From: Janthinobacterium sp. GW456P
GTDB taxonomy: Bacteria > Pseudomonadota > Gammaproteobacteria > Burkholderiales > Burkholderiaceae_D
DNA: 64,000 bases
Assembly: GCF_002127655.1 (NCBI RefSeq)
Contig: NZ_NEHB01000003.1
Span: 83,047-147,046, forward strand
Direction of reading: 5' to 3'
Positions 9,038 through 17,558 of the stretch are shown here, piece after piece. The notes beneath the pieces are model-generated. The model had not been told where the DNA came from. It saw only the letters and a program-made list of their open reading frames with translations, and made no database searches. Numbering within the stretch: position 1 is the stretch's first letter; every line of letters starts with the position of its first letter. The position numbers and the translations under genes are program-made.

Positions 9038-9832
9038 ATGACCGCCTTCAACTACACCAACCAGACCGTGCTGATCACGGGCGCCTCGTCCGGCATCGGC
9101 CGCGTCTTTGCGGAAACTTTGGCTGCGCGCGGCGCCCATTTGCTGTTGCTGGCCCGTTCCGGCGCCGTGCTCGACAGCCTGGCCAAGGAACTTTCCCAGC
9201 GCCACGGCATCCAAGCCCATGCGCTGGTGGCCGACCTGAGCTTGCCCGGCGCCGCCAAGAATGCCCATGCACAGGCGTGCGCGCTGGGCATGCCGCCCGA
9301 CGTACTGATCAATAACGCGGGTTTCGCCACGCACGGCCGCTTCGAAAGCATCGATCTGGCGCGCCAGGCGGCTGAAGTCACCGTCAATTGCACGGCCCTG
9401 ATGGAACTGACGCACTGCGCCTTGCCGCACATGCTGGCGCAAGGGCGGGGCGCCATCATCAACGTGGCGTCCACGGCGGCCCTGCAACCCGATCCCTACA
9501 TGGCGGTTTACGGCGCCAGCAAGGCATTCGTGCTGTCGTTCTCGGAAGCGCTGTGGGCGGAAAACCGCAGCCGCGGCGTGCGCGTGCTGGGCTTGTGCCC
9601 GGGCGCCACGGAAACGGCTTTCTTCGACGTGGTGGCCGCGCCCGAGGCGGCCGTGGGCAAGCGCATGGACCCGCAAGCCGTCGTCGATGAAGCGCTGCGC
9701 GCGCTGGACCGGGGCCGCAGCAGCCACGTGGCGGGCAGGCCCAACCGCCTGCTGGCCTGGCTGCCGCGCTTGCTGCCGCGCCAGACCGTGCTGGGCATCG
9801 TCGAGGGCATGCTCAAGCCAAAGACGGCCTAG
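9038..9832 (+). CDS. Short-chain dehydrogenase/reductase
   Basis: 264 residues, classical SDR. It has the NAD(P)-binding TGASSGIGR motif near residue 14, NNAG near residue 90, the catalytic Ser (NVASTAAL) and YGASK (Tyr and Lys about residues 155-159), and the LCPGATETAF segment after the active site. The family member resembles DltE/YqjQ-like SDRs; the substrate cannot be told. It is divergent from a MerR-family gene and likely under its control. It ends 3 nt before the convergent NRAMP-like gene. Confidence 0.9.
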   Translation: MTAFNYTNQTVLITGASSGIGRVFAETLAARGAHLLLLARSGAVLDSLAKELSQRHGIQAHALVADLSLPGAAKNAHAQACALGMPPDVLINNAGFATHGRFESIDLARQAAEVTVNCTALMELTHCALPHMLAQGRGAIINVASTAALQPDPYMAVYGASKAFVLSFSEALWAENRSRGVRVLGLCPGATETAFFDVVAAPEAAVGKRMDPQAVVDEALRALDRGRSSHVAGRPNRLLAWLPRLLPRQTVLGIVEGMLKPKTA

Positions 9833-9835
9833 GCA

Positions 9836-11116
9836 TCAGAATGCCATGGTGGCGAACATGGCCAGCACGGCCGTCGCCATGACGATGGTCGACAACCAGC
9901 CCAGCGCCCGCAGGCGGCGCGAAATGGTGAGCGTGCCCATAATGGCGGGGCGCGACGCCATCACCATCATCAGGGCCATGATGGGCACGGAAATGACGCC
10001 ATTGATGACGGCGCTCCAGTACAGGGCCTTGATGGGGTCAAGCGGCGTGAAGCACAGGGCCGCGCCGATCACGGTGGCCGTGACGATGATGGCGTAGAAC
10101 TTCTTGGCGGCGCCGGGCGCCAGTTCCAGGCTGTTTTTCCAGTGAAAGGCGCCCGCCATGGCGTAGGCGGCCGAGCCGGCCAGCACGGGAATGGCCAGCA
10201 AGCCCGTGCCGATGATGCCCAGACTGAACAGGGCGAAGGCGAACTCGCCGGCGATGGGGCGCAGGGCGGAGGCGGCCTGGGCGGAGGTGTCGATATGCGT
10301 GACGCCTTGCGCGCCCAGGGTCACGGCCGTCGTCAACATGATGAAAAAGGCCACCAGGTTGGAAAAGCCCATGCCGATGGCCGTGTCCATCTTGATGCGC
10401 TGAAACTGGCGCGGTGCCTGTTCCGGCGCGCGGCGCAAGGCTTGGGCGCCCGCGTCCGCCTGCAAGTCTTCCACTTCCTGCGATGCTTGCCAGAAAAACA
10501 GGTAAGGACTGATCGTGGTGCCAAACACGGCCACGATCATGGTCACCGAGGCGGCCGACCAGGTGAACCGGGGCCAGACGGTGCGCAGCGCCACTTCGCC
10601 CCACGGAATATGCACGGTCAGCACGGTGGCCACATAGGCCAGCAAGCCCAGGGTCAGCCATTTCAGGATGCGCACGTATTGTTGATAGGGAATAAAGACT
10701 TGCAGCAGCAGCGACAGCAGGCCGAAACCGACGGCGTACAGGTGGGTGGGGCCGCCGATGATCAGGGTCAGGGCGTCGCCCATGGCGGCCACGTCGGCGG
10801 CGATATTGATGACATTGGCCAGCAGTAGCAAGCCGACGATGGCGTACAGCAGGGAGCGGGGATAGTGGCGGCGGATATTCGTCGCCAGCCCATGGCCGCT
10901 GACCCGGCCGATCTTGGCGCTGATGACCTGGATGCCCAACATCAAAGGAAACGTCAGGCACACGGTCCACAGCATGCCGAAACCGAACTGCGCGCCCGCC
11001 TGCGAATACGTGGCGATGCCGCTGGGGTCGTCATCGGCCGCGCCCGTGATCAGGCCGGGGCCCAGCTTGCCCAGCCAGGTGTCTGATGGGTCGGCCCGGC
11101 CACTCTCGGTCTGCAT
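9836..11116 (-). CDS. NRAMP-like divalent metal transporter
   Basis: 426 residues, about 11 membrane helices. It belongs to the NRAMP/SLC11 superfamily by the first-helix region PGLITGAADDDPSGIATYSQ, followed by GFGMLWTVCLTFPLMLGIQ. In true Mn/Fe NRAMPs the first helix has DPGN and helix 6 has a metal-coordinating Met in a MPH-type motif. Here helix 1 reads DPSG and helix 6 reads AVFGTTISPYLFFWQ, with no Met at that place, so it belongs to a divergent branch and its ion may not be manganese. The start has AGGAG about 6 nt upstream. It is not in an obvious operon. Confidence 0.85.
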   Translation of the reverse strand: MQTESGRADPSDTWLGKLGPGLITGAADDDPSGIATYSQAGAQFGFGMLWTVCLTFPLMLGIQVISAKIGRVSGHGLATNIRRHYPRSLLYAIVGLLLLANVINIAADVAAMGDALTLIIGGPTHLYAVGFGLLSLLLQVFIPYQQYVRILKWLTLGLLAYVATVLTVHIPWGEVALRTVWPRFTWSAASVTMIVAVFGTTISPYLFFWQASQEVEDLQADAGAQALRRAPEQAPRQFQRIKMDTAIGMGFSNLVAFFIMLTTAVTLGAQGVTHIDTSAQAASALRPIAGEFAFALFSLGIIGTGLLAIPVLAGSAAYAMAGAFHWKNSLELAPGAAKKFYAIIVTATVIGAALCFTPLDPIKALYWSAVINGVISVPIMALMMVMASRPAIMGTLTISRRLRALGWLSTIVMATAVLAMFATMAF

Positions 11117-11197
11117 GCGTCGCTCCTGCGTGATGGAGCGAGCAGCGTATCACAGGCGGGCGGCATGCAACAGGGCGCCGCCCGGGAAACACGCGTC

Positions 11198-13288
11198 TCA
11201 GTAGCGCGCATCGTTGGGCTTGCCGCCCTTGGGCCAATCCTTGACCTTGTCGGGGAAGTCCGGACGCGGCATGTGCGTAAAATATTCGGCCACGTCGACG
11301 GCGTCCTGGTCGGACAGGTTGCCTTGTCCCAGCGGGAATTTCTGGCCGTGGCCCATCACCATATTGGCCTTGACGAAGCCGGCCGCCGTATAGGTGCGGG
11401 CCATGCCGGCGCCAATGTTGAAGGAACGGTCACCCCACAGCGGCGGGAAGGCCACGACGCCGTTGGCGCCCTTGATGCCTTCGCCATTCGCGCCATGGCA
11501 AACGGCGCATTGCTCGGCATACACTTTTTTGCCATGCAAGGGATCGGGCAGCAGCTTGCGGTCGATCTTCGCCACGCCCCGTCCCCCCACCTTGTCGCCC
11601 GCCTGCGTGGCGCCCTTCATCCAGTCGATGTAGGCGACCATCGCCTGCAGGTCGGGGCCATCCACGGGTAGCGGCTTGCCGTGCATGGAGCGGCGGAAGC
11701 AGCCGTTGATGCGCTCTCCCAGGCTGATGACCTTGCCGGCGCGCGGCGCTTCGGACGGGAAGAAGGCGGAAATGCCGAGGAAGGGCGAACCGCCTGCCAC
11801 CGTGCCGCCATTCAGGTGGCAACTGCTGCAATTGAGGTCGTTGCCCACGTTTTGCGGCAGGCGGGCGCGCGTTTCCGTCATCAGCTGCATGCCATGGATC
11901 AATTGATTGGCATTCGGGTCGGCCGTCAGGGCGGCGAAGCGGGGCGTGACGAAGCCGCCCGCGTCCGGCGCCTTGAGCTTGAGTTCCTTGCGCACTGTGG
12001 CGATCTGCGCGGGTGTCACCGGTGCGCCTTGATTGCCCCACTTGCCGCGCACGAAGGTGAGGATTTCCGCCAGTTCCGTGTCCGACAGGCGGTCATACGC
12101 GGGCATGCCGAAGGAGCGCGGCGAGTGCTGCGTGACGGCCGACTGCCAGCCCGTCAGCGCGATATGGATGACGGTGGTGGCCTCTTTCGACTGCACCGAG
12201 TCGTTCTGCGCCAGCGGCGGGAAGATGTTGTCCACGCCACGGCCGTCGCGGCGGTGGCAGGTGGCGCAAAACTGCAGGTAGCCCAGGCCGCCCCGCGTGT
12301 TGTACAGGGCATCGTTGCTGGTTGCCACGAGGGGCGCCGTTTTCTTCGGCGGCGCGGCCGCCCCGTCCTTGGCCGGCAAGCCGTGCAGGTAGTGCGCCAG
12401 CGCGTCGAGGTCGGCATCGGTGAAGTACTGCGTGCTGTGCGTGATGACTTCCGTCATGCTGCCTGCCGCCGTGCCATGGCTGTTGCGGCCGGTTTTCAGC
12501 AATTGCACGATGTCGCCCGGCGTCCACAGATTGCGCAGGTTCACCGCATGCCAGCCGTCGAAGGTAAAACCGGACAGGTAGAGCTTGCCGCTGCCGCCAT
12601 CCTGGCCCATGGTTTTTTCCTGGAAAGCCACGCCGCGCGGCGTATGGCAGGAGCCGCAATGGCCGAGCCCTTGCGCCAGGTAGCTGCCCCGGTTCCACTG
12701 GGCCGACTTCGCGCTGTCGGGCTTGAACGGGGCGTCGTCAAGGAAGACGGCGTTCCACAGCGACAAGCCCCAGCGCATGCTGAACGGCCATTTCATGTCC
12801 GTTTCGCGGTTTTTCTGCGCCACGGGCGCCACGCCGCGCTGCAGGTAGGCGTACAGCGCCTGCATGTCGCCGGGCGTGATCTTCGCGTAGGAAGGGTAGG
12901 GCATGGCCGGATACAGGTTGTGGCCGTCGGCCGCCACGCCCTTGCGCATGGCGCGGTCAAATTGCGCGAAGGTATACGTGCCCAGGCCCGTCTTGGCGTC
13001 CGGCGTGATATTCGTGCTGTAGATGGTGCCGAACGGCGTTTTGAGCTCCAGGCCGCCGGCCATGGCGGCGCCGTTCGGGCTCGTGTGGCAAGCCACGCAG
13101 TCGCCGAGGCGGGCCACGTATTCGCCGCGCTTGATGAGCTCGGCCGAGGCCGTGGGCGTGTTGGCGGCCGTGGCACTGGCACTGAAGACCAGCATGCCCA
13201 GCAGAATTGCCGCCAGCCAGGCAGTGATCGAAAAGGAAAAAGCGGGAGGGCGGCGCGAACCGCGGTGCAGGATGGAAATGGCGTTCAT
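11198..13288 (-). CDS. Pentahaem cytochrome c: triheme dehydrogenase-type module fused to TsdA-like module
   Basis: 696 residues with a signal peptide (cleaved near SATAANT, about residue 42). Five CxxCH haem sites are seen at residues 64-68, 211-215, 341-345, 487-491 and 594-598. The first three with their spacing match the triheme cytochrome subunit of membrane alcohol/gluconate dehydrogenases, which passes electrons to the quinone pool. The last two (from about residue 455) match TsdA thiosulfate dehydrogenase: the first TsdA haem is followed by ERINGCFRRSMHGKPL, whose Cys530 corresponds to the unusual axial Cys ligand, and Met643/Met645 near the last haem are candidate ligands. No dehydrogenase large subunit lies nearby. 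Thiosulfate oxidation to tetrathionate is inferred, not proven. Confidence 0.88.
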   Translation of the reverse strand: MNAISILHRGSRRPPAFSFSITAWLAAILLGMLVFSASATAANTPTASAELIKRGEYVARLGDCVACHTSPNGAAMAGGLELKTPFGTIYSTNITPDAKTGLGTYTFAQFDRAMRKGVAADGHNLYPAMPYPSYAKITPGDMQALYAYLQRGVAPVAQKNRETDMKWPFSMRWGLSLWNAVFLDDAPFKPDSAKSAQWNRGSYLAQGLGHCGSCHTPRGVAFQEKTMGQDGGSGKLYLSGFTFDGWHAVNLRNLWTPGDIVQLLKTGRNSHGTAAGSMTEVITHSTQYFTDADLDALAHYLHGLPAKDGAAAPPKKTAPLVATSNDALYNTRGGLGYLQFCATCHRRDGRGVDNIFPPLAQNDSVQSKEATTVIHIALTGWQSAVTQHSPRSFGMPAYDRLSDTELAEILTFVRGKWGNQGAPVTPAQIATVRKELKLKAPDAGGFVTPRFAALTADPNANQLIHGMQLMTETRARLPQNVGNDLNCSSCHLNGGTVAGGSPFLGISAFFPSEAPRAGKVISLGERINGCFRRSMHGKPLPVDGPDLQAMVAYIDWMKGATQAGDKVGGRGVAKIDRKLLPDPLHGKKVYAEQCAVCHGANGEGIKGANGVVAFPPLWGDRSFNIGAGMARTYTAAGFVKANMVMGHGQKFPLGQGNLSDQDAVDVAEYFTHMPRPDFPDKVKDWPKGGKPNDARY

Positions 13289-13384
13289 GGTGACCCTTTA
13301 TTATTACGCGCAAGCTTACGCATTCGTCACCGCGGCGAACATTGGGAATTTCTTTCGAGCAACTAGGTAATTTTCCCTAGTGTT

Positions 13385-14308
13385 TTACACCGGAATATCG
13401 TGTAGGGGCGCCTGCAAGCTGGCCAGGATGCGCTCGCGCAGCCAGCGGTGCGCCGGGTCCAGATGCATGCGTTCGTGCCAGACCATGGCCATTTCGTAAT
13501 CGGGCAGGGTCACGGGCGGCTCCCACGTGCGCAGCGCGCCCAGCGCATTCTTCAGCAGGCGCGACGGCAGCAGGGCCACCATGTCGGACTCTGTCAGCAA
13601 GGGTGGCACGATCAGGAAATGCGGCACGGACAGCACCACCTTGCGCGTGCACCCCAGATTTTCCAGTGCCGTATCGACGTTGCTGCGGAAACCGCCGCCG
13701 TTGGGCGAGACGACGATGAATTCCAGCGCGCAGAACTGGTCGAGATCGGGCGGCGATTGCAGCAGCGGGTGGCCGATCCGTCCCGCCAGCACATAGTGTT
13801 CGGTAAACAAGGTGCGGTGGCGCAAGCCAGTCGGCGCTTCTTCCTGCGCCAGGAAACCCAGGTCGACCTGGCCCGTTTCCAGGTCGTGCGCCATGCGCGC
13901 GGGCACCGCTTCGAACACGGCCATGCGCGACAACGGCGCCTGCGCGCGGAAGGACGGCAGCATGGGCAGCAGGATCGCATATTCGGCGGCGTCGGCCGCC
14001 GCCAGGTTCCAGCGCACTTCAGCCGTGGCCGGATCGAAGGCCGCTTCGGGCTGCAAGACTTGCTCCAGCTGGGCCAGCACGGCTTGCAAGGGCGCCAGCA
14101 GGGCCAGCGCGCGCGCCGTGGGCAGCATGCCGCGCGGACCGGGCAAGAGCAGCGGATCGTCGAAGGCCGCGCGCAGCTTGCCCAGTTGTACGCTGACGGA
14201 AGGCTGGCTCAGGTGCAGCCGCGCCGCCGCCCGCGTGACGTTGCGTTCAATCAATAAGGCGTTCAGGGTCAGCAGCAGGTTCAAATCCATCTTATGCAAA
14301 TTGCTCAT
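13385..14308 (-). CDS. LysR-family transcriptional regulator
   Basis: 307 residues. An N-terminal LysR helix-turn-helix (LLTLNALLIERNVTRAAARL then LSQPSVSVQLGKLR) is followed by a periplasmic-binding-protein-like effector domain (about 90-300), where EFIVVSPNGGGFRSNVDTAL and MVALLPSRLL are typical. It is divergent from an amidase gene across 101 bp, the usual arrangement for a regulator and its target. The cytochrome gene follows on the same strand 96 bp downstream. The effector is unknown. Confidence 0.92.
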   Translation of the reverse strand: MSNLHKMDLNLLLTLNALLIERNVTRAAARLHLSQPSVSVQLGKLRAAFDDPLLLPGPRGMLPTARALALLAPLQAVLAQLEQVLQPEAAFDPATAEVRWNLAAADAAEYAILLPMLPSFRAQAPLSRMAVFEAVPARMAHDLETGQVDLGFLAQEEAPTGLRHRTLFTEHYVLAGRIGHPLLQSPPDLDQFCALEFIVVSPNGGGFRSNVDTALENLGCTRKVVLSVPHFLIVPPLLTESDMVALLPSRLLKNALGALRTWEPPVTLPDYEMAMVWHERMHLDPAHRWLRERILASLQAPLHDIPV

Positions 14309-14409
14309 GACTATACCTTGTATATCAACTATTCATTTCCACTATGATAGCGCAAGCCCTACAGTAGTTCCTGTGATTTCCACACTTCATCTTTTACAGG
14401 AGCTAACTG

Positions 14410-15846
14410 ATGCAACTCCATGAATATACAAGCTTTGATGGTTTAGGGCTGGCCCAGCTGCTGCGCGATGGCCACGTTTGCGCCGCCGAATTGCACGACG
14501 CGGCCGTGCGCGCCTGCGCCGCCGTCAATCCGCAGATCAACGCCGTGGTCGAGCTGTGGCCGGCCGATGTATCGCAGGTGAACGACGCGGTGCCGTTCGC
14601 CGGCGTGCCCTTCCTGATCAAGGATATCGCCGTCACCATGGCGGGCCAGCGCAGCGAAGCGGGCAGCCGCCTGGGCGCTAGCCATGTCGCCGCGTCTGAC
14701 TCTCACCTGATGACGCAGTTCCGCGCTGCGGGCCTGGCGACGTTCGGCCGCACCAGCACGCCGGAAATGGCCTTTGCCACCACCACCGAACCCGTTTTAT
14801 ATGGGGCCACGCGCAATCCCTGGAACGCCACTCTGAGCGCAGGCGGCTCCAGCGGCGGCGCGGCGGCGGCCGTGGCGGCCGGCATCGTGCCGCTGGCCCA
14901 TGCGACGGACGCGGCCGGTTCCATCCGCGTGCCGGCCGCCTCGACGGGCCTGTTCGGCTTCAAGCCAAGCCGGGGCAGGGTGTCGAACGGCCCCGCCATG
15001 GACGAAATCTTCAGCGGCCTGGGCGTGCAACTGGGCGTGAGCCGCAGCGTGCGCGACAGCGCCGCCTTGCTCGATTGCGTGCAGGGAATCATGGCGGGCG
15101 AACCGTACGTGACGAGCGCGCACAACTTCAGCTGGCTGTCGCAGGTGGACGTGGCGCCGGGCAAGCTGCGCATCGCCGTGCAGCGGATCGCCAGCAATGG
15201 CGCCCGGCCCGTGCCTGCCGTCGATGCCGCGCTGAATGCCACGGTGCGCCTGCTGGAAAGCCTGGGCCATCATGTGGAAGAAGTGTCGCCTGCGCTGGGC
15301 GTGTCGTGGCCAGCCTTCGTGCACGCCAACGCCGGCATCTGGTGCGCCAACCTGGTGCCGTGGATAGATGCGCTGGCGCAGGAAAGCGGGCGCGCCGTGT
15401 CGCTCGATACGCTGGAGCCGGCCACCTTGGCCTGCTACCAGTACGGGCAGACGGTGTCGGCCGTCGATATTGTCGCCGCGCTCGACGTGCGCAACACGGT
15501 CACGCGCCAGGCCGGCGCCTTGTTCGGCCAGTATGACGTGTTGCTCACGCCCACCATGCCGGATGTGCCGTGGCCGCTGGGGCGCTATGGAGCGAACGAG
15601 GAAAAACTGGACGGTGTGGGCTGGACGGCGCGCCTGTTCGAGCATTCGCCATACACGCCACTGGCCAACGTGGCGGGCTTGCCGGCCATGTCCGTGCCGC
15701 TGGGCATGTCCAATGATGGCTTGCCGATCGGCATGCAGTTCATGGCCGGGTATGGAAAAGATGGAACCTTGCTGCGCCTGGCGGGGCAGCTGGAGCGGGC
15801 GGCGCCGTGGGGCCAGCGCCGTCCATCCGTGTGGGCAGGTAATTAA
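14410..15846 (+). CDS. Amidase-signature family amidase
   Basis: 478 residues. It hydrolyses an amide bond with a Ser-cisSer-Lys triad: Lys71 in PFLIKDIA, Ser147 in the Gly/Ser-rich loop SAGGSSGGAAAAVA, and nucleophile Ser171 in DAAGSIR (usually DGGGSIR). The C-terminal PxMPxxP-like segment (DVLLTPTMPDVPWPLG) and LPAMSVPLG also fit the family. AGGAG precedes the ATG. It is divergent from a LysR gene that probably controls it. Members act on many amides, so the natural substrate is not assigned. Confidence 0.93.
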   Translation: MQLHEYTSFDGLGLAQLLRDGHVCAAELHDAAVRACAAVNPQINAVVELWPADVSQVNDAVPFAGVPFLIKDIAVTMAGQRSEAGSRLGASHVAASDSHLMTQFRAAGLATFGRTSTPEMAFATTTEPVLYGATRNPWNATLSAGGSSGGAAAAVAAGIVPLAHATDAAGSIRVPAASTGLFGFKPSRGRVSNGPAMDEIFSGLGVQLGVSRSVRDSAALLDCVQGIMAGEPYVTSAHNFSWLSQVDVAPGKLRIAVQRIASNGARPVPAVDAALNATVRLLESLGHHVEEVSPALGVSWPAFVHANAGIWCANLVPWIDALAQESGRAVSLDTLEPATLACYQYGQTVSAVDIVAALDVRNTVTRQAGALFGQYDVLLTPTMPDVPWPLGRYGANEEKLDGVGWTARLFEHSPYTPLANVAGLPAMSVPLGMSNDGLPIGMQFMAGYGKDGTLLRLAGQLERAAPWGQRRPSVWAGN

Positions 15847-15855
15847 GAGCGACGT

Positions 15856-16278
15856 TTACAGGGCGGCGAGGCGGGCCGCGCCACGGCCGTCCAGGCGAAA
15901 GCGGGCTTTTTCCCACAGCCGGTCGTGGAAGGGCAGCACGATCACGTTGCAGATCGGCTCGACCACGGCCAGTAGGCCGCCGAAGGCCATGGAACCCGTG
16001 GCCCAGTACATGACGCCGAAGGCAACACCCATGTGCAGGCAGGTCTGGCTCAGCTTTTCCCCGGCCAGGGCGGCCAGGCCCAGTCGGCTGGCCGCGTGGC
16101 GGCGGCGGATCGCGTGCCAGGCTTTTTCATGCCACGGCAGCAGGGCCACGTTGATGACCGGTTCGATGATTGCGGCCAGGCCACCGAGTGCCAGCGAACC
16201 CGTCAGCAAATAGGCGAGGCCGAAGGCGATCGACATATGCGTGCACACCTGGCTGAATGTTTTGATGGCTGTGAACAA
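15856..16278 (-). CDS. DUF2061 family membrane protein
   Basis: 140 residues, starting at a TTG (16278) that has AAGGAG at a good 7-nt spacing. It contains two tandem DUF2061 units: SQVCTHMSIAFGLAYLLTGSLALGGL (about 8-33) and SQTCLHMGVAFGVMYWATGSMAFGGL (about 76-101), each followed by an EP(V/I)xNVxxLPxH segment. Each unit forms two short membrane helices. The function is unknown. A Fur-box-like sequence 44 nt upstream suggests iron-dependent control. The gene converges on the amidase gene with a 9-bp gap. Confidence 0.85.
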   Translation of the reverse strand: MFTAIKTFSQVCTHMSIAFGLAYLLTGSLALGGLAAIIEPVINVALLPWHEKAWHAIRRRHAASRLGLAALAGEKLSQTCLHMGVAFGVMYWATGSMAFGGLLAVVEPICNVIVLPFHDRLWEKARFRLDGRGAARLAAL

Positions 16279-16321
16279 GGGACGCTCCTTTCTGTTGAAT
16301 TCGCTTATCCTTGATTTAGAT

Positions 16322-16340
16322 AGTAACGATTCTCATTTAC
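16322..16340 (-). promoter_or_regulatory. Candidate Fur box upstream of the DUF2061 gene
   Basis: Read on the minus strand, GTAAATGAGAATCGTTACT matches 13 of 19 positions of the Fur consensus GATAATGATAATCATTATC. It lies in an AT-rich stretch 44 nt before the TTG start. The DUF2061 gene has no known iron role, so this stays a candidate. Confidence 0.45.
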
Positions 16341-16443
16341 AAAAGAAAGTAAAATATTTCAAACGAACCCATAGATTGAGGCTATGGGTTGATAAACATC
16401 AATTGCCCCTGCTGCGGACATTTCCCGCTGCAGCCAGCAGTCC

Positions 16444-16842
16444 TCAGCGTATCGCCGTCGCCTGCGACCACATTGCTTGCCAGTGCCCATCGCGCCATTC
16501 GTAGCTATCCATATGCCAGTAGCGGGCGCGCGGCACGGCGTGTCCGCCAAAGACGATTTCCAGTTGCGCCTGGTAACGCAGGACGGCGGCCGTGCCGTAC
16601 AGGCGCACGCTGATTGCTTCCGGTTCCCAGCTCAGATAGCGCATGTGGCCTGAGGCGATGGCGCCCAGGTAGTGTTCCCGCGACAGCATGCTGCCGATGG
16701 GTGTGATCAGCTGGAAGTCATCGGCGTGCAGGGCGCGCGCCGCTTCCGTATCGGCGGCCACGAGGGCGCGCAACCGGCAGCGTTCCGTGTGGCGCAGCAG
16801 GTCCATCTGTTGTTCTTCAGTCGGTGCGGCATTGAAATCGTG
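16444..16842 (-). CDS. NTF2-like (SnoaL) family protein
   Basis: 132 residues from the ATG at 16842, preceded by AGGA about 6 nt upstream; the longer reading from 16875 is less likely. The cone-shaped NTF2-like fold is suggested by the opening helix and DTEAARALHADDFQLITPIG, then REHYLGAIASGHMRYLSWEPEAISVRLYG, and strands ending in WRDGHWQAMWSQ. Such proteins are small enzymes or ligand binders; no activity is assigned. It is divergent from a TetR gene, and a palindromic operator lies between them, so it is the likely target of that repressor. Confidence 0.82.
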   Translation of the reverse strand, partial: HDFNAAPTEEQQMDLLRHTERCRLRALVAADTEAARALHADDFQLITPIGSMLSREHYLGAIASGHMRYLSWEPEAISVRLYGTAAVLRYQAQLEIVFGGHAVPRARYWHMDSYEWRDGHWQAMWSQATAIR

Positions 16843-16900
16843 CATGGCAGTCCTGTTCGGGTAGGTGGTTGACACTTTGACGGTTTTTGTCCAAAAGTCA

Positions 16901-16930
16901 TGTTGACACTATATGGCCATAGTGTCAACA
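16901..16930. promoter_or_regulatory. Palindromic operator between TetR and NTF2-like genes
   Basis: Two perfect 12-nt inverted arms, TGTTGACACTAT (16901-16912) and ATAGTGTCAACA (16919-16930), flank a 6-nt centre. A partial copy, GTTGACACTTTGAC, lies at 16869-16882. The site ends 7 nt before the TetR start codon and lies about 60 nt from the divergent gene start, so one bound dimer could repress both. Confidence 0.85.
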
Positions 16931-16937
16931 TGTCCAC

Positions 16938-17522
16938 ATGACGACCGATCCCCCTAAAAGCCAGCAGATCCTCGATGCGGCGCTGGCCGTGTTTTGCCGC
17001 TACGGCTACCGCAAGACCTCCATGCTCGATATCGCGCAGGCGGCCGGCATGTCGCGCGCGGCGCTGTACTTGCACTTCAAGAACAAGGAAGACGTGTTCC
17101 GCGCCGGCTCGGAACGGGCCCATGCGAGCGTGATGGCCCGCGTGGCGGTGGCGCTGGCCGAGCCCGGCCCCGTTCTTGCGCGCATCGAAACGGCGCTGCT
17201 GGCATTCCAGCAAGGCTTGATGGCGGAAATTTCTGCCAGCGCCCACGGACAGGAGTTGTTCGACGCCAACATGACCCTGGCCGCCGGCATTACCTTGACG
17301 GCGCGAGCAACGCTGGTGGCCTCGCTGGCCGGCGCGCTGGAACAGGCCGAAGCGGCGGGCGATATCGCGCTGCGGCGGGTGGATGCGACTGCCGCGCAAG
17401 TGGCCGGCTTGCTGGTGGCCGCCATGGACGGCATCAAGCACACGCAAGGGGGAGGGGAGGCATTGCGCCAGGGGATTGCGCTGCAGATGCGCGTGCTGGG
17501 CGCGGCGCTGCTGCGCATGTGA
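16938..17522 (+). CDS. TetR/AcrR-family transcriptional repressor
   Basis: 194 residues. The N-terminal TetR helix-turn-helix is clear (QQILDAALAVFCRYGYRKTSMLDIAQAAGMSRAALYLHFKNKEDVF), with a helical ligand domain after it (about 60-190). The ATG at 16938 is the only sensible start because the upstream ATG at 16930 runs into a stop within four codons. The gene immediately follows a perfect operator dyad and is probably autoregulated; the divergent NTF2-like gene is the other likely target. The ligand is unknown. Confidence 0.9.
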   Translation: MTTDPPKSQQILDAALAVFCRYGYRKTSMLDIAQAAGMSRAALYLHFKNKEDVFRAGSERAHASVMARVAVALAEPGPVLARIETALLAFQQGLMAEISASAHGQELFDANMTLAAGITLTARATLVASLAGALEQAEAAGDIALRRVDATAAQVAGLLVAAMDGIKHTQGGGEALRQGIALQMRVLGAALLRM

Positions 17523-17558
17523 GCGGCAAAGCCCGCATGCGCAGTCCGGGCAAGGCTG

